Part shown: positions 1 to 10,605 of the stretch, piece by piece
Position numbering within the stretch: the first letter of the stretch is position 1
How the letters are laid out: every line of letters begins with the position of its first letter
From: Plantago ovata
Lineage: Eukaryota > Streptophyta > Magnoliopsida > Lamiales > Plantaginaceae
Length of the DNA: 64,000 nt
Reading direction: 5' to 3'
Assembly: GCA_028274465.1 (NCBI GenBank)
Contig: CM051456.1
Span: 61,552,753-61,616,752 of the forward strand
Notes under the pieces: generated by a model
Told to the model about the DNA's origin: nothing
Databases searched by the model: none
What the model saw: the letters and a program-made list of their open reading frames with translations, nothing else
Made by a program: the position numbers and the translations under genes

Positions 1-532
1 TCTACAGAAACCAAAGCACACTTGCTTCGTTTCAAACCTAACTATAAGACGAAACCTTGTTCTCCACCAAACTTGGGACTTATAGTCAGCAACACAATGC
101 TTGATTAAATTCCCCCTAAATTTCACGCCTGAAAAATGGTGTTTATCAGTTAGACAGGTTTGGGATGAGATGACTTGAATATAACTTATTCAGCTACAAC
201 AAGTAATCTAAGAAACAAAACTTTGAATACTTTGCAGTAAACAAGTTAAGTTGTTTCTGGTGTCAAGACTTGTTCTTGTTCGAAAGAAAGAACACTTAAC
301 TAATTTCTTAGCCGTGAATGTTCTACTTTTTCACAAGTAGCTTTTTCAAGCTTTAAGTCTTGGAACGGGTCAATGGTAGTAAAGAGTATAGAAGGATTTG
401 AGTGTTTAAGCACAAGTGAGAGTTTGATCACGTTGTTGACACACTTCTACTGTTTGCCGGATGACCTCTATTTATAGTGAATCAAGGAAGCCGTTTGAAT
501 TTCAAATTCTAAGGCTTTGTTCCTTAGATGTC

Positions 533-1769
533 TGATGAATGTGTATTTTACACTTTCATTTGAGTCTTTTTCACCTATTTTAGATATCCTCTATGTTAAT
601 TTAGCTATATTTTAGTGCATTTTATTAGAATAGTGTCACGTTTCCCTTTAGTTTTTATTTTACAGGTTTTGGTTGAAAAACGAAGTTTTCCGGCAATTAT
701 ATTGAAGTAGACAAGGAATTGGTGTTCCAGAAGCCTAATTGGAGTATCTGAAAGATTCCGGATAGGATTTGAAGTCTAGGGACCGAATCTAGAGGCTAGA
801 AGGTCACTAGAAGGCAGGAAGCGAGTCCGAAAAGGAAAGGAAATCCAAAAACGCGTCGAAAACGCGTTTTGGGCCGAAAAACACTCCCGCGTGAATCGCC
901 CCACACCAGGCGAATCGCCCGGTGTGTGGGGCCCTTCGCCCCACACAATTTGAAAGCCTATATATAGTTGCTCAGTTTTCTTCGTTTTTCATACTTTTCC
1001 AGACCTTTTCTCTCACCTTTCTCTGTAGTTTAGGTTGGAATTTCCCAGAGCCTGTTCTGGGGGTTCTTAGCTTAGGAGATACTTTTTCTTAGCAGTTTGG
1101 AGCTTGTAAGATCACGATTCTTCGGAGACTGACAACCTTCGGTAACATTGTATCTTACAGTTTTTCTACTTATTTTTATATATCTTTCATCATGTTTTCA
1201 TTCATTCGTGGTATGATTTCTGTTGATTGCATTACAACTATGAGTAGCTAAACTTCTCGTTGGTGATAGTATGTGATTTCTTAGCGAAGGGTTAACAATT
1301 ATGCTAATGGATATATCGCGCATTATACCTAGAGTTATTGCTTTATTTCTTTGATCTATCTAAATCTCTATCTTCGTATTTTTGAATAATTATTGAACAC
1401 AATTGGACAATTCATTGATCTTTGATCTATCTAAATCTATATCTTCGTAGTGTTGAATAATTACAACAGGACAACTCATCGATCAAAGATCTCTATGCAA
1501 AACCGGGGAATTTATGCATGATTATTAACCTGCTATGCTTTGAATGACCATACTATCACCAATCTCCATTATCTGTTAAGAAAAACCTTTGCTAAGTCGT
1601 CTGCTATTTTATATTCTCAAGTTAAATTAGATAAAGCTAGTTATAGTCCTTAGAGATCGACACTCGAGGTTATTCTACTGCTACACTACGGTTTTCGTTG
1701 TAGTTGTGAATTGCCTTTGGCTAAATACAAATTTATTTGATTAATCGAGTCTGACAAACCGTTTCATCA
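533..1769 (+). repeat. Solo Gypsy LTR (A-type), TSD atgtc
   Basis: The LTR starts TGATGAATGTG and ends CGTTTCATCA. Perfect 5-bp duplications atgtc lie at 528-532 and 1770-1774. It matches the LTRs of the element at 30504-37191. The undisturbed target is visible in the partner LTR near 42330. No internal sequence is present, so it is a product of LTR-LTR recombination. A GC-rich palindromic block (about 886-947) lies just before a TATA-like string at 958-967. Confidence 0.93.
958..967 (+). promoter_or_regulatory. TATA-like core promoter of A-type LTR
   Basis: The string ctatatatag follows the GC-rich palindrome block and precedes the conserved gttgctcag segment. The same arrangement recurs at 30951-30958 (tatttata) and 36379-36388 in sister LTRs. 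Its promoter role is inferred from position and composition. Confidence 0.5.
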
Positions 1770-2359
1770 ATGTCACTATCTTGCTTTTGTACTTTCAGCA
1801 GCGTCCTTTATTTGTCTTCTAGTCTTCATGTTCTTTGCATGCTTACTTTTGCATTTAATGTTCATTTGAATGAAATTCAAATATGAACGTTGGAGCGCAA
1901 ATGCAAGTACTTTCAGAAAGAAGGTCACATATGTTTTTCAGCAAGCGGTCAGTCTCAGTTTCAGCAAGCACAACCTACTCTGTCATTTAGGTTTTCACTT
2001 ATGCAAGCTGTTGCTGAAGTTTCCACTTTCTGAGCAACATGTGCCTTTGTAGATACCATCTTTAGAAATCTTCTTAAGTCTTCAGTCTTTGTTGAACGGT
2101 TCTAGTGCTTCAATAGTTCGTTTGTGTAAACAAAGTACATCATCAGCAAATGCTTCAATAGGTTGTTTTAATAAACAAGATACATCATAAGAAAAACTAA
2201 AGCACCTAACTAGTACCTACACTAAGTCTTCAGCAAACGTTCCTCTTTTACAATGTCCTTAAAATTCTAAATTCCTATGGAATTTAAGAGTACTAGTTAC
2301 TGGACTTTCCTTAATTTAGCATGGTTAATTCCTCATCAAAATTTACAAGTTTCCTAACA

Positions 2360-2375
2360 AATTTCCCCCTTTTTG
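2360..2375 (-). promoter_or_regulatory. Polypurine tract of the SIRE-type Copia
   Basis: On the minus strand this reads AAAAAGGGGGAAATT and directly abuts the start of the 3' LTR, the expected place for plus-strand DNA priming. The stretch 2376-2620 between it and the ORF3 stop holds nothing recognisable. Confidence 0.85.
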
Positions 2376-2620
2376 ATGTTAGCAATCCATGGCTAAATTA
2401 ATTGTTACCCTTTTAGAAGTTTCTGATGTTGAATAAATCAGTTGAATAATGCAAACATACTTGAATAATGAAACAGTAAGCATAAGTAGATTGCATAATC
2501 AAAAACCAATAAGAGTCAAAAGCTTATTGCTGATAGTTATCTTTCAGTAAGTTTACAAGAAAGTTCAGAGATAACTACAAAAAACAGCAAACAAAAACAA
2601 ACAAAGCTTTTACAAGGGAC

Positions 2621-3936
2621 TTAAGCTATTTCAGCAGAAGATTTCCTCAGAATCTCCCTTACACTATTCTCAGCAAGTGTAGAAAATTCAACACAATCCT
2701 TTTCGTAATCTTCAAGTAGCTTACGGACTTCAAGCTGAATGATCCTTGCATTCTTGCAAGCAGTATAATGATGGTTTTCACCATTCATTTCTTTGTAGTG
2801 AAGTACCCACAAGTGCATGCCCCAATTGCTGGCATGGAGAAGTTGTGTATCTGAAATTCCCTTGTTAGCATAAATCTTTCTTAACCAGAGACGATCTTCT
2901 TCTTGATCCTTGGCAGTGAGATAAAAATACTCATAAGGAATCAAGCCATATTTCTTCTTTGACTTCTTGGTTAAAGGATCACTGTAGTACACAACATCAA
3001 TTGGTTTGATTAAATCAGGCTCTTGCTTCATTAGTTTGCCAATAGATGTTCTTCTTACTAAGATTTCAAGATTCAGCCATCTTGAGCAATGTTTCTTGGG
3101 TAGGGAGAAGGATCCCTTTCTTTTCTTTGCACTTTTAATTCAATCCAAGTGTACATTTGATTCATTAGATTCAGTACAACAATTGGAAAGAAGTCATTGA
3201 CCAACACATCTTCCAGCTTTAAGACCCAGCAACCATGTAGGTTTCTGATCACATTTTGAGTTGTTTCCTCATTACTGGTCTTTGTGTATTCAATGCCAGA
3301 ACCAATGGCAATGCTGGCTAGCCTCTTTTCTTCCTGTCTTTTCCTTCTTCTTCTAGACTTAGCATTTTCTTGATCTCTTGCTGAACATCTTGAGTCAGAA
3401 GAGAAATGTTTAGAGTGGCCAGAAGGAGTTAGGGTTGTGATTGGTCTATCTCTTATTGCTTGAGCTATTTTTTGGTCATCATCTTTATCATCATCCTCAT
3501 TCAGATCTTGATGGCTCTCAGTATGATAGTTTTCTTGAGTTTCAGCCGATGTTCTTATCCTTTTCGGATTTGCTGAATTTCTCTCAGAATCTGTTTCAGC
3601 TCGTCTCTTTGAACTTTGCTCTCTTTTAGCAAGAGGTTCTCTGGGAGATGGACTAGGCAGAATCAATGGCGCTTCAGCAGGGGTTTTCTTTCTTGAAGAT
3701 TTTCTTTGTTTATCTTCCCCCTTAGACATGGATTGCATCATTGGGTGAATGTGCAGAGAGAAAAATTCATTGCAATTTTCAGCAAGTTTACTTAGGCTAT
3801 TGTACTTAAGAATTATTCCTTGCTGATCAGCAGTCAGCTTGGACATTTCTTCTTTAATACTCACCAAGTTCTCCTCATGTCTGCGCTCATTGTCGACTTT
3901 TTCTTCAATGAAAGTCTGAGCCTTTTTCAATGCAGT
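2621..3936 (-). pseudogene. C-terminal part of the post-pol ORF (ORF3/env-like) of the SIRE-type Copia
   Basis: Two open stretches (3939-3073 and 3031-2621) make up the end of the long ORF downstream of pol. The first is strongly charged: a heptad-like N-terminal part (EEKVDNERRHEEN, a coiled-coil candidate), then Ser/Pro/Lys/Arg-rich and Asp-rich tracts with KRRAE- and RRRRKR-like basic clusters. The second is a more globular stretch rich in Trp and Tyr, ending KSSAEIA-stop about 245 bp before the polypurine tract. A stop near 3072 and a frame change separate them. The upstream side was cut by the CACTA at 3937. By position it corresponds to the env-like ORF of SIRE elements, but I see no signal peptide or clear membrane anchor, so 'envelope' is only a positional label. 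Confidence 0.7.
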
Positions 3937-6900
3937 CACTACTAGAAAAAATGGCTTTAGTCACCCCTAAACTATGTCACTTCAGTGCCCTATAGTGACA
4001 CTTTGATCTATTGTGACGCTACATGAAAGTGTCACCTGTAAAGGCGTTTCAATAGGTCAAAGAGTCACAATAGTAACCTTTTAACACAGGGCCCAACAGG
4101 TCACGTTTCAGACATATAGTAACCCTTCTATACTGTGTCTTATCAGGTGCCGGTAACAAACTTAACTACCATTTAAAAGGTGTCACTACACCACATCCAT
4201 TTATGGTGACAATGAATAGAATTAGTTTTGAACCGTAACTACAATTTTAGCTCTCTTTTTTTTTTCTTATTTGCTTTAACCGTGACAAAATAATAAAAGA
4301 ATAAAGAATAATAACATGAACAACAAAATTATGGATCAACATTTTCATTAACTTCAAAACAAATCAATCAAAAATTACAACTATTATAGGAACATAAAAC
4401 AAACTTCCTTTTCTGAGTAAACACTTCACTCAGCACAATGTGCTGAGTTCAAACTTACATTAGAATCGAAAAGAGAAAACAAAGGGAACACACTAAAACC
4501 CTCAGAGCTTCTTCCATTGTTACTAGCTAATTATTTATGGGCCAAGATTTTTCTTTCGCCGATTCATATGATTCACATGAAGGAAAAGAATGCTATTAAA
4601 CTCACTAATCTTCATGCCCACTTCATCGGAGAAATTACTAGGGACGAGGCAGGCTGCTGAGGATTGGAGAGAACAAATAACAGCAATACAATCATCCTCT
4701 ACAATGATATCAGTCCAACCAAACCGAATTGCAAAATGCATACCGAATGATGCAGCCATCCACTCTGTAGTTTCAGGGTCCGAAAATGAATGAAATGCAG
4801 CGATGTTGCCAAGCCAATACTTACTCGTCAAAATCATGAGCTAGGATTCTCTGTTGAACTTAGACCCTGCGTGATAGACACGTCCACATTTATTTTAGTT
4901 TGCCAAGTACAGAAGTTACCCAGTTTCCATGTCGTTCAGGGGTCGTGGATTACCAAATTGGACTTTGGAACCTGCAAATCAATAGAGATCTTCTGTACGA
5001 AATAATACAAACTCCAAGGGGACCATAAGGAGATTCTCCATGCACGATTCAGTTTCGTTTATTCCATCAAAAATCTAGAAACAAGAACTACATAAAAAGA
5101 AACATATGGAAAATTATTCAGCACAATATAATATGTGAAGTGAGACAAGAAACATTCCACAGTGAACAAGCATACGAACATTATTCAGCACATGCAAAGC
5201 AGATTCATGAACAGCAGTAAACACATGGAAAATTGAATCCATGACCAAATGAGATCAAGTTTCATTTTAGCAGAATTACAACTTTACAAGAGCATAGCAA
5301 GAAAGCAATCACATAACTAGCATATCAAATTTCCATGTACAACTGCGGTTAACAATAGCATTATCTACAACCAAATTAGCGCATCATCTACAGCAAATTC
5401 AGTGAAATAAACACCAAAAACTTAAAAGAAGAAACTTTTTTTTATGGAATAGAGCAAAAAACCCTAGCACGATTATGATAGTTCTTTTTTTTCTTGTCCC
5501 ATCATTTTGATGCCCTTTTAATTAATTTCCCTATATTATTCCAACTAAATCATTGAGTAAGTGATTGACCTAAACACTACTGGTGCTGGCATCAATTAAC
5601 TACTTTCTTCTTATATCTTAGAGACACGCTATTTGTAAATCTTGAAGGAACAAATTCTAAAGTTATTGTGCTTAATAATTTACTGATGCCCTTATATATG
5701 CTGCCAAAGCGGCAATGCCCCATGGCATTCTGATTAGCACAACAAATTCTAAAGTTATCGTGCAATGTGTATCTTTCTAATTAAAATCAGTACCCGTGCA
5801 TTGGTATAGTTCAAATCAACAATATAAAGGACTTGCTCTTGCTAATGCATCTTCCCCAAAGCAATTCATCCATCACAGTAAGCTAACGATAGAAAATTGA
5901 TGGAACAGAGTAGAGTAGGTAGCCATAGTTAAATATCTCACTTAAAAAAAAGAAATGTGAAAGTTCACTCCAATATTCTCAAAGGGGTTCAATTATATAA
6001 CCATTACTATGGAACAGAACATGATACTCGAGATTTAAAAGACATAAAGTAATAAGAAAAACCATGAGTACCTTTGGTTCAGGTCACAATACGGAGAAGC
6101 TCAACAAGCTCGACATGATTTTTCAGCGCCGCATCTGTACATTTCTCTCCCCAAGCCTGTGCTACAACTAAACAGAAGTAGTATGATAGATAGCGCGTGA
6201 ATAAATAGATTGAAAAGAACTCATGTCAACCTCATCATTATCGACAGGGACTAAATAATGCACAAAGTTTCCTATGATATATAACTTAGACTGCAACTCT
6301 CCTAAAGCTTCCTGCACCTAGGCTTCCTTATGCACTGTCAATTCTATTTTCTTTTCTGTAGCTACAACCGCCCAAGCTGCATCTCCATCCAAGTTTCAAG
6401 AACAATAACAAATATTTAGCTTGATTTCCATGTTTTAAACAAGCGAGGAACACACAAAGCATGGTGCATTCTCCCACATCTCCCTAACTCCAACCAAGTC
6501 AAGTCACCCATACATTATTAGCAGTCATGTGAACTGGGGTATATAGAACAGAATAACTTCTTAGTTTTTGTACTTCTACTCCACTACAGTCTATTCAGCC
6601 CCGTAAACGCTTCCATGACCACACTATAGTGCACAGTGTTATAAAAAATAGAGTGTAAAATTACCGGAACTAATCTTGCTCGATTCCATAATTATTAAAC
6701 AATAATCAGAAGCAGATTTTTTCTGTCATCCATACGCATTGCAAAAGTAACTAAACAGAACAAACTCATGATCTTTCAATAACTTATCTCCTTGCTGAGC
6801 TTATTCATGTCCATCCTCATTGCATCGAGCTCAAATTTCTCTGCAATAACAGCACATCCAATTATATGGATCCAGAAAACACAATACTCTAAGCAAGTAA

Positions 6901-7509
6901 AAACAACAAAATTTCGAGAGAAAGCTCACCCACTAAAATAAGCAATTGTCGAACTGGATCACAGTGATTTCTATCACTACCGCTTGAGTAGATATATCAG
7001 TTTCGACTACTATTGGTTTTTCCATACCTGTAAGGAGGGATGGTATTCTTCTTCTGCTAGCCTTCGAATAAAATCCCTTCTTGTACCTTTTCTTCGCTTT
7101 TTCCTTCAGGACCATAGGTCGATTGTAGATTTTATTTTCGGCTAGGGTTCATATTTCAGCTATTTGAGATCAACTGAATTTTTTGGGAAGTCGAATAGAG
7201 GGGAAACCCGTGAAATCAATCAGAAGAAGAAAGAACTCGAAATTGATCAATTGTAATCTTTGAAAGGGGAGGTTGTGTGATCTTCTATGGGAGTGGGGAA
7301 CAAGTTAGTTTTTCATCGTAATTTTTTATGGGTTATATATTAGCTTCGCTGCTTCGGGTTACATTAGAATGCCTATTGTGACTCTAATCTATTGTGTGAC
7401 TACAATTAGTGTCTAATTAGGGGATTGGTTACATTAGATTGGCTATGATGACCCTAATTTTATTGTGTCACTATAGAAACCGTCTAATTAGGGGATTTTT
7501 TTAGTAGTG
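3937..7509. mobile_element. Non-autonomous CACTA (EnSpm) DNA transposon with captured RNase H-like fragment
   Basis: It starts CACTACTAGAAAAAA and ends TTTTTTAGTAGTG, the inverted termini of CACTA elements. The 3-bp target duplication agt lies at 3934-3936 and 7510-7512. Both ends carry repeated subterminal motifs around 'tattgtgac/gtcac' (3990-4190 and 7375-7480), as expected for transposase-binding subterminal repeats. No Tnp2-type transposase frame is present in its 3.57 kb, so it depends on another element. Apart from the RNase H-like fragment at 4535-4896, about 4900-7300 is AT-rich with no gene I recognise. It interrupts ORF3 of the Copia. Confidence 0.92.
4535..4896 (-). pseudogene. 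RNase H-like (RVT_3-type) gene fragment captured inside the CACTA
   Basis: Minus-strand translation gives the start of a plant RNase H-like domain around KINVDV (near 4896-4879). After a one-base frame change near 4837 it continues with TTEWMAASFGMHFAI and IIVEDDCIAVICSL, ending NLGP-stop. The three acidic positions (D in NVD, E in TEW, D in EDD) fit RVT_3/RNase H, but the last catalytic region is missing and replaced by NRRKKNLG. The family is common as a stand-alone plant protein domain and in some LINEs. Lying inside CACTA termini with no transposase, it looks like a transduplicated host or LINE fragment. No promoter or full reading frame is visible. Confidence 0.6.
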
Positions 7510-7558
7510 AGTTTTAGCCAGTTTGAGTGCTTGACTGACATCTTCTTCATAGCTTTTA
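7510..7558 (-). pseudogene. Sliver of Copia ORF3 between CACTA and MULE
   Basis: About 49 bases continue the host ORF between two insertions. Minus-strand codons read YEEDVSQALKLAK, which fits the coiled-coil-like context on both sides. It includes one copy of the CACTA target duplication (7510-7512) and one of the MULE duplication (7550-7558). Confidence 0.65.
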
Positions 7559-8537
7559 GGGATTATTACGTCTACACCCCCTGCTAGATACCACCTTTTC
7601 ATCTGAAGGACCATCGTATTTTTAATTACATCTGGATCCATTTTTCCTTATCCGAGTTGACAAAAAAATATTGGCCTTTTCTCTCTCTTCTCCCCAAACA
7701 TGGCCTTAGGTTTTCTTTTTTAATTTATATTTTTTTTTCCTTTTTTCCTTTTTACTTTTTTTTATCTTCTTCTTATTAAAAAATCCGGCACCGGAACCGG
7801 TGGCAGCTCCGGTCAGAGCTGCCACGCAGCTCCAGATCGGAGCTACCATGGCAGCTTCCGATCTGGAAGCTGTCACGCAGCTCCGACCGTGAGTTGCCAT
7901 GGCAGCTCCGGTCAGAGCTGCCATGGAAGCTTCGATCTGGGCTGCCACGCAGCTCCAGATCGGAGCTACCATTGCAACTCCGATCTGGAGCTGCGTGGCA
8001 ACCTTGATCGGAGATGCCACAGCTCTAGATCGGAGCTGCCTGGCAGCTTCCAGATCGGAAGCTGCCAGGCAGCTCCGATCGTGAGCTGCATGGCAGCTCT
8101 GACAGGAGCTGCCACCGGTTCCGATGATGGATTCCGGCACCGGATTTTTGAAGAAGAAGAAGGAAAAAAAATAAAGGAAAAAGGATGAAAAATAAAAAAA
8201 AATTGGGACTTATTTTTTCATATTAATGTTGTTGGGATAGATTTGCAATTACATTTTGGATCCATTTGAAAATTTTAGAAGTTTTTCGTGTAAATTTCAT
8301 AAACTAGAAAATGTTGAGGGTCAATTTCATAAATTAATGTTGTTTGGTCAATGCAAAATTCTGAATTTTGACCAGGGGCAAAAATGTACTTTCCACGTTT
8401 TAATTCGCGAAAAGTCAAATTCGTGGACCTGGATGTAATTAAAATACATCTAGTTGGAGACTATATGTAATTGATGAACTAATGGTCCGTTACATGTAAT
8501 TAGGACATCTAAGAGGGGTACTGTATGTAATTTGCCC
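7559..8537. mobile_element. Non-autonomous Mutator-like element (MULE), 9-bp TSD tagctttta
   Basis: Perfect 9-bp duplications tagctttta lie at 7550-7558 and 8538-8546, the Mutator hallmark. The ends form imperfect inverted repeats of about 30 bp: the left begins GGGATTATTACGTCTACACC, and the reverse complement of the right end begins GGGCAAATTACATACAGTAC. No transposase is present. The centre (7780-8145) is a GC-rich palindrome array bounded by its own inverted repeat. The flanks are AT-rich. Confidence 0.85.
7780..8145. repeat. GC-rich palindrome array with flanking inverted repeat inside the MULE
   Basis: A core such as GGCAGCTCCGATC / GATCGGAGCTGCC is repeated about ten times in both orientations, so each unit is nearly self-complementary. 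The block opens with ccggcaccggaaccggtggc and closes with the approximate inverse before ccggcaccggatttt, so the whole 365 bp could fold into a long compound hairpin. Open frames across it on both strands (rich in Ala/Ser/Cys/Arg) are composition artefacts. Confidence 0.85.
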
Positions 8538-8546
8538 TAGCTTTTA

Positions 8547-9580
8547 TGATGTAGACTTATGTCTTTCTGAGCTATTGTAAGAGAAGTAGTGCGTTTCAGC
8601 ACAGTAGCCAGTATCTTGCCTATGTCAAGCGGACTCTCAGCAAGCAGTGCATCATCCTCTTCTTTGCAGGCTTTGTGAACAGCCATAAGTGCCTTAATTC
8701 TGGGAGTAAAATCCTCAACACTAGGGAACGGAACTAAAGAGGGAGTGAGTGAATGAACTTTGAGCTTAGTAGCGAATCGATCATCATTTATCAGCAAACG
8801 GCTTCTTTCAGCATCTCCTTCATCATAAACAAGAGATGGAGGAGGAATTGTAACCACTGTGGGTTAAATTTTCTTTGTCAGTTCTTCTTCGTTTGCTGAA
8901 AAATTAAGGAGATCTTCTTCTTCATCAGATTCATCAAGGCCAACAACATTGGTTCCGAAATCTGTAGCTTCAATCACTTTTGGTTGAGTGGTTGCTGAAG
9001 GCAACACTTTAGACTCAACGACTGGAGTTTCACCAGCACTAAGTGGAAGGGAGGGGACTTCCGTGTTCTTCACTCCTGAAGATTGAGCAATGTCTAGATT
9101 CTGCGTATGCCTAGCATGAATCTATAGACTGTTTTGAAGTGCTCTTTGATAATCTTCATCCATTTCTTCATCATCAAGGTTTGGTTCAGTGACCTTGGCA
9201 TCGAGTAAAGTTAACTCGGCATCAGAAAGCTTGTTTTTGCCTAATTTCATTTCAGCACGCTTTCTGGCGTACTCTTCTTCAGTTTCAGCAACTTGTTCAG
9301 TTGCTTGAGTACTTGTCTCAGCAGCAGCAGGAGTGGATTCTTGATGCTGACTAGTAGTGTGGTCAGCTTGCTGATTTTCAGTATCTTGATGTTCAGTCTC
9401 AGCAACTGTCAGTTTAATTCCACCAGCATCAGGACTAGGACCTTGATTATCATTGTCATCATCCTTTTTGTCCTTGGAATCTTTTCCTTCATCATCACTT
9501 GGATCTTTTGGGATATTTTCATCCTCTTCTTCTTCATCATCGTTCGTCAGTATGACTAACTCAAGATGTTTGTACATTGC
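8547..9580 (-). pseudogene. Acidic middle part of Copia ORF3
   Basis: Three open stretches (9577-9122, 9073-8864, 8857-8547) continue ORF3 between the second Copia and the MULE. The first is extremely acidic (DDEEEEDEN, DKKDDDNDN) and then rich in Ala/Glu/Thr/Gln repeats of the AET/ATEQ type. The second has an acidic EEEDLL motif. The third is more ordered with leucines. Stops near 9120 and 8862 separate them. The open plus-strand frame at 9293-9559 is only the antisense of the acidic repeats. The same Ala-Glu-Thr style continues in the upstream piece beyond the insertion, which supports a single original ORF. Confidence 0.65.
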
Positions 9581-10605
9581 TGTAAGAAAATACGGTCAGA
9601 GTTACCCCTAGGGTAGGCAGCGGAATTTCAAAAATTTTCTTAACATACAGGTTAATTGATTATGTATATGTCGTATATATTTAAACACGTCAATTAGAAG
9701 ACTAACCTTACTTCTAAAGCAGCTTCCAAGTCTTCGTAATAATCCGGTGTATCTTCTCCTTCGTCGAAGTCGAAGATATCTGCAATACTTTGATTATCTG
9801 CAAGACAATAAAAGTTAGTTTCCTGCTCCTAGAACCTCAACCTTGGTATCCACGGATGAACAGCCTATCGTAAGAATGCTAGGATATTCTTTGTGTGATC
9901 AAGAAGATGGGACGGCGATTCCTCCGGTAGGTGGCGCGCGCGTGTGGCTTATAGAGGAGGGGAGAGCTTTTATTTGCTCTAAGAAAACTGGGTAGAATAA
10001 TTCTCTAAAAATTTGATTCTTCAACTGTGTGAAAATCTATGTCTAAAGCTCTCTAATAGTCTACTATATAGTAGTCAATAGAAGCCTAAAGCATAAGCAA
10101 TTAGACTTCATAAAGGAATAAAAATCTAATTCTTATCGCACTAGGAAACCAATTTCAAGTCTAGATTCATTCCTAATCAAATTAAAACTCAATCAGGAAA
10201 ATCTAACTTATCCCTTAGATTTCTAATAGAGGAAGGAGTCGAACTCCTTCCCCTACTCCATCTTGCGCGCGCGCGCGTGTCCTAAGGGTGATAGGTGGGT
10301 CTCGATTTTGGTACCCACTTATAGTTCTAAGGCAATTCAAACTCCAAGTAGATTTTGCCCATGTGCATATGTTAATTCTAAATTAACATATCCTTTCAAA
10401 TCAATCCTCCATTATATTTCTAAAATATAATCTTTAATTGTATTTACATAAAATACAATTAATTAGCCAATTCAATTAATAATTCCAAATCATTAATTGA
10501 GCCACCAAATATTATAATTAATTCCAAATCAATTATAATTCCTCCTTCTCAATGTCAGTATATGTTGAGAGGCTCCAAAGGTGGTGGAATGCCAGATCCT
10601 AACTG

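Larger units (their letters stand above)
1..2359 (-). repeat. 3' LTR of the SIRE-type Copia (left part outside window), interrupted by a solo LTR
   Basis: Bases 1-532 and 1775-2359 align along their length with 41800-42931, with scattered substitutions and small indels. On the plus strand the LTR ends in CCTAACA, so on its own strand it begins TGTTAGG, matching the other copy. The extra 1.24 kb is the solo LTR at 533-1769. No gene is seen in it; the small open frame at 1870-2052 also occurs at 42428-42610 because it is LTR sequence. Confidence 0.92.

Noticed and set aside
7706-8188. Ala/Ser-rich frames of up to 144 residues
   Set aside because: Caused by the palindrome array of the MULE; open in several frames on both strands because the unit lacks stop triplets.
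9293-9559. Hydrophobic plus-strand frame of 88 residues that looks like a membrane protein
   Set aside because: It is the antisense of the acidic Asp/Glu repeats of ORF3; poly-acidic codons read as Phe/Ile/Leu on the other strand.
10264-10277. (CG)n run as Z-DNA or a regulatory island
   Set aside because: Short, present in both LTRs of element B with slightly different length; ordinary microsatellite behaviour is enough.
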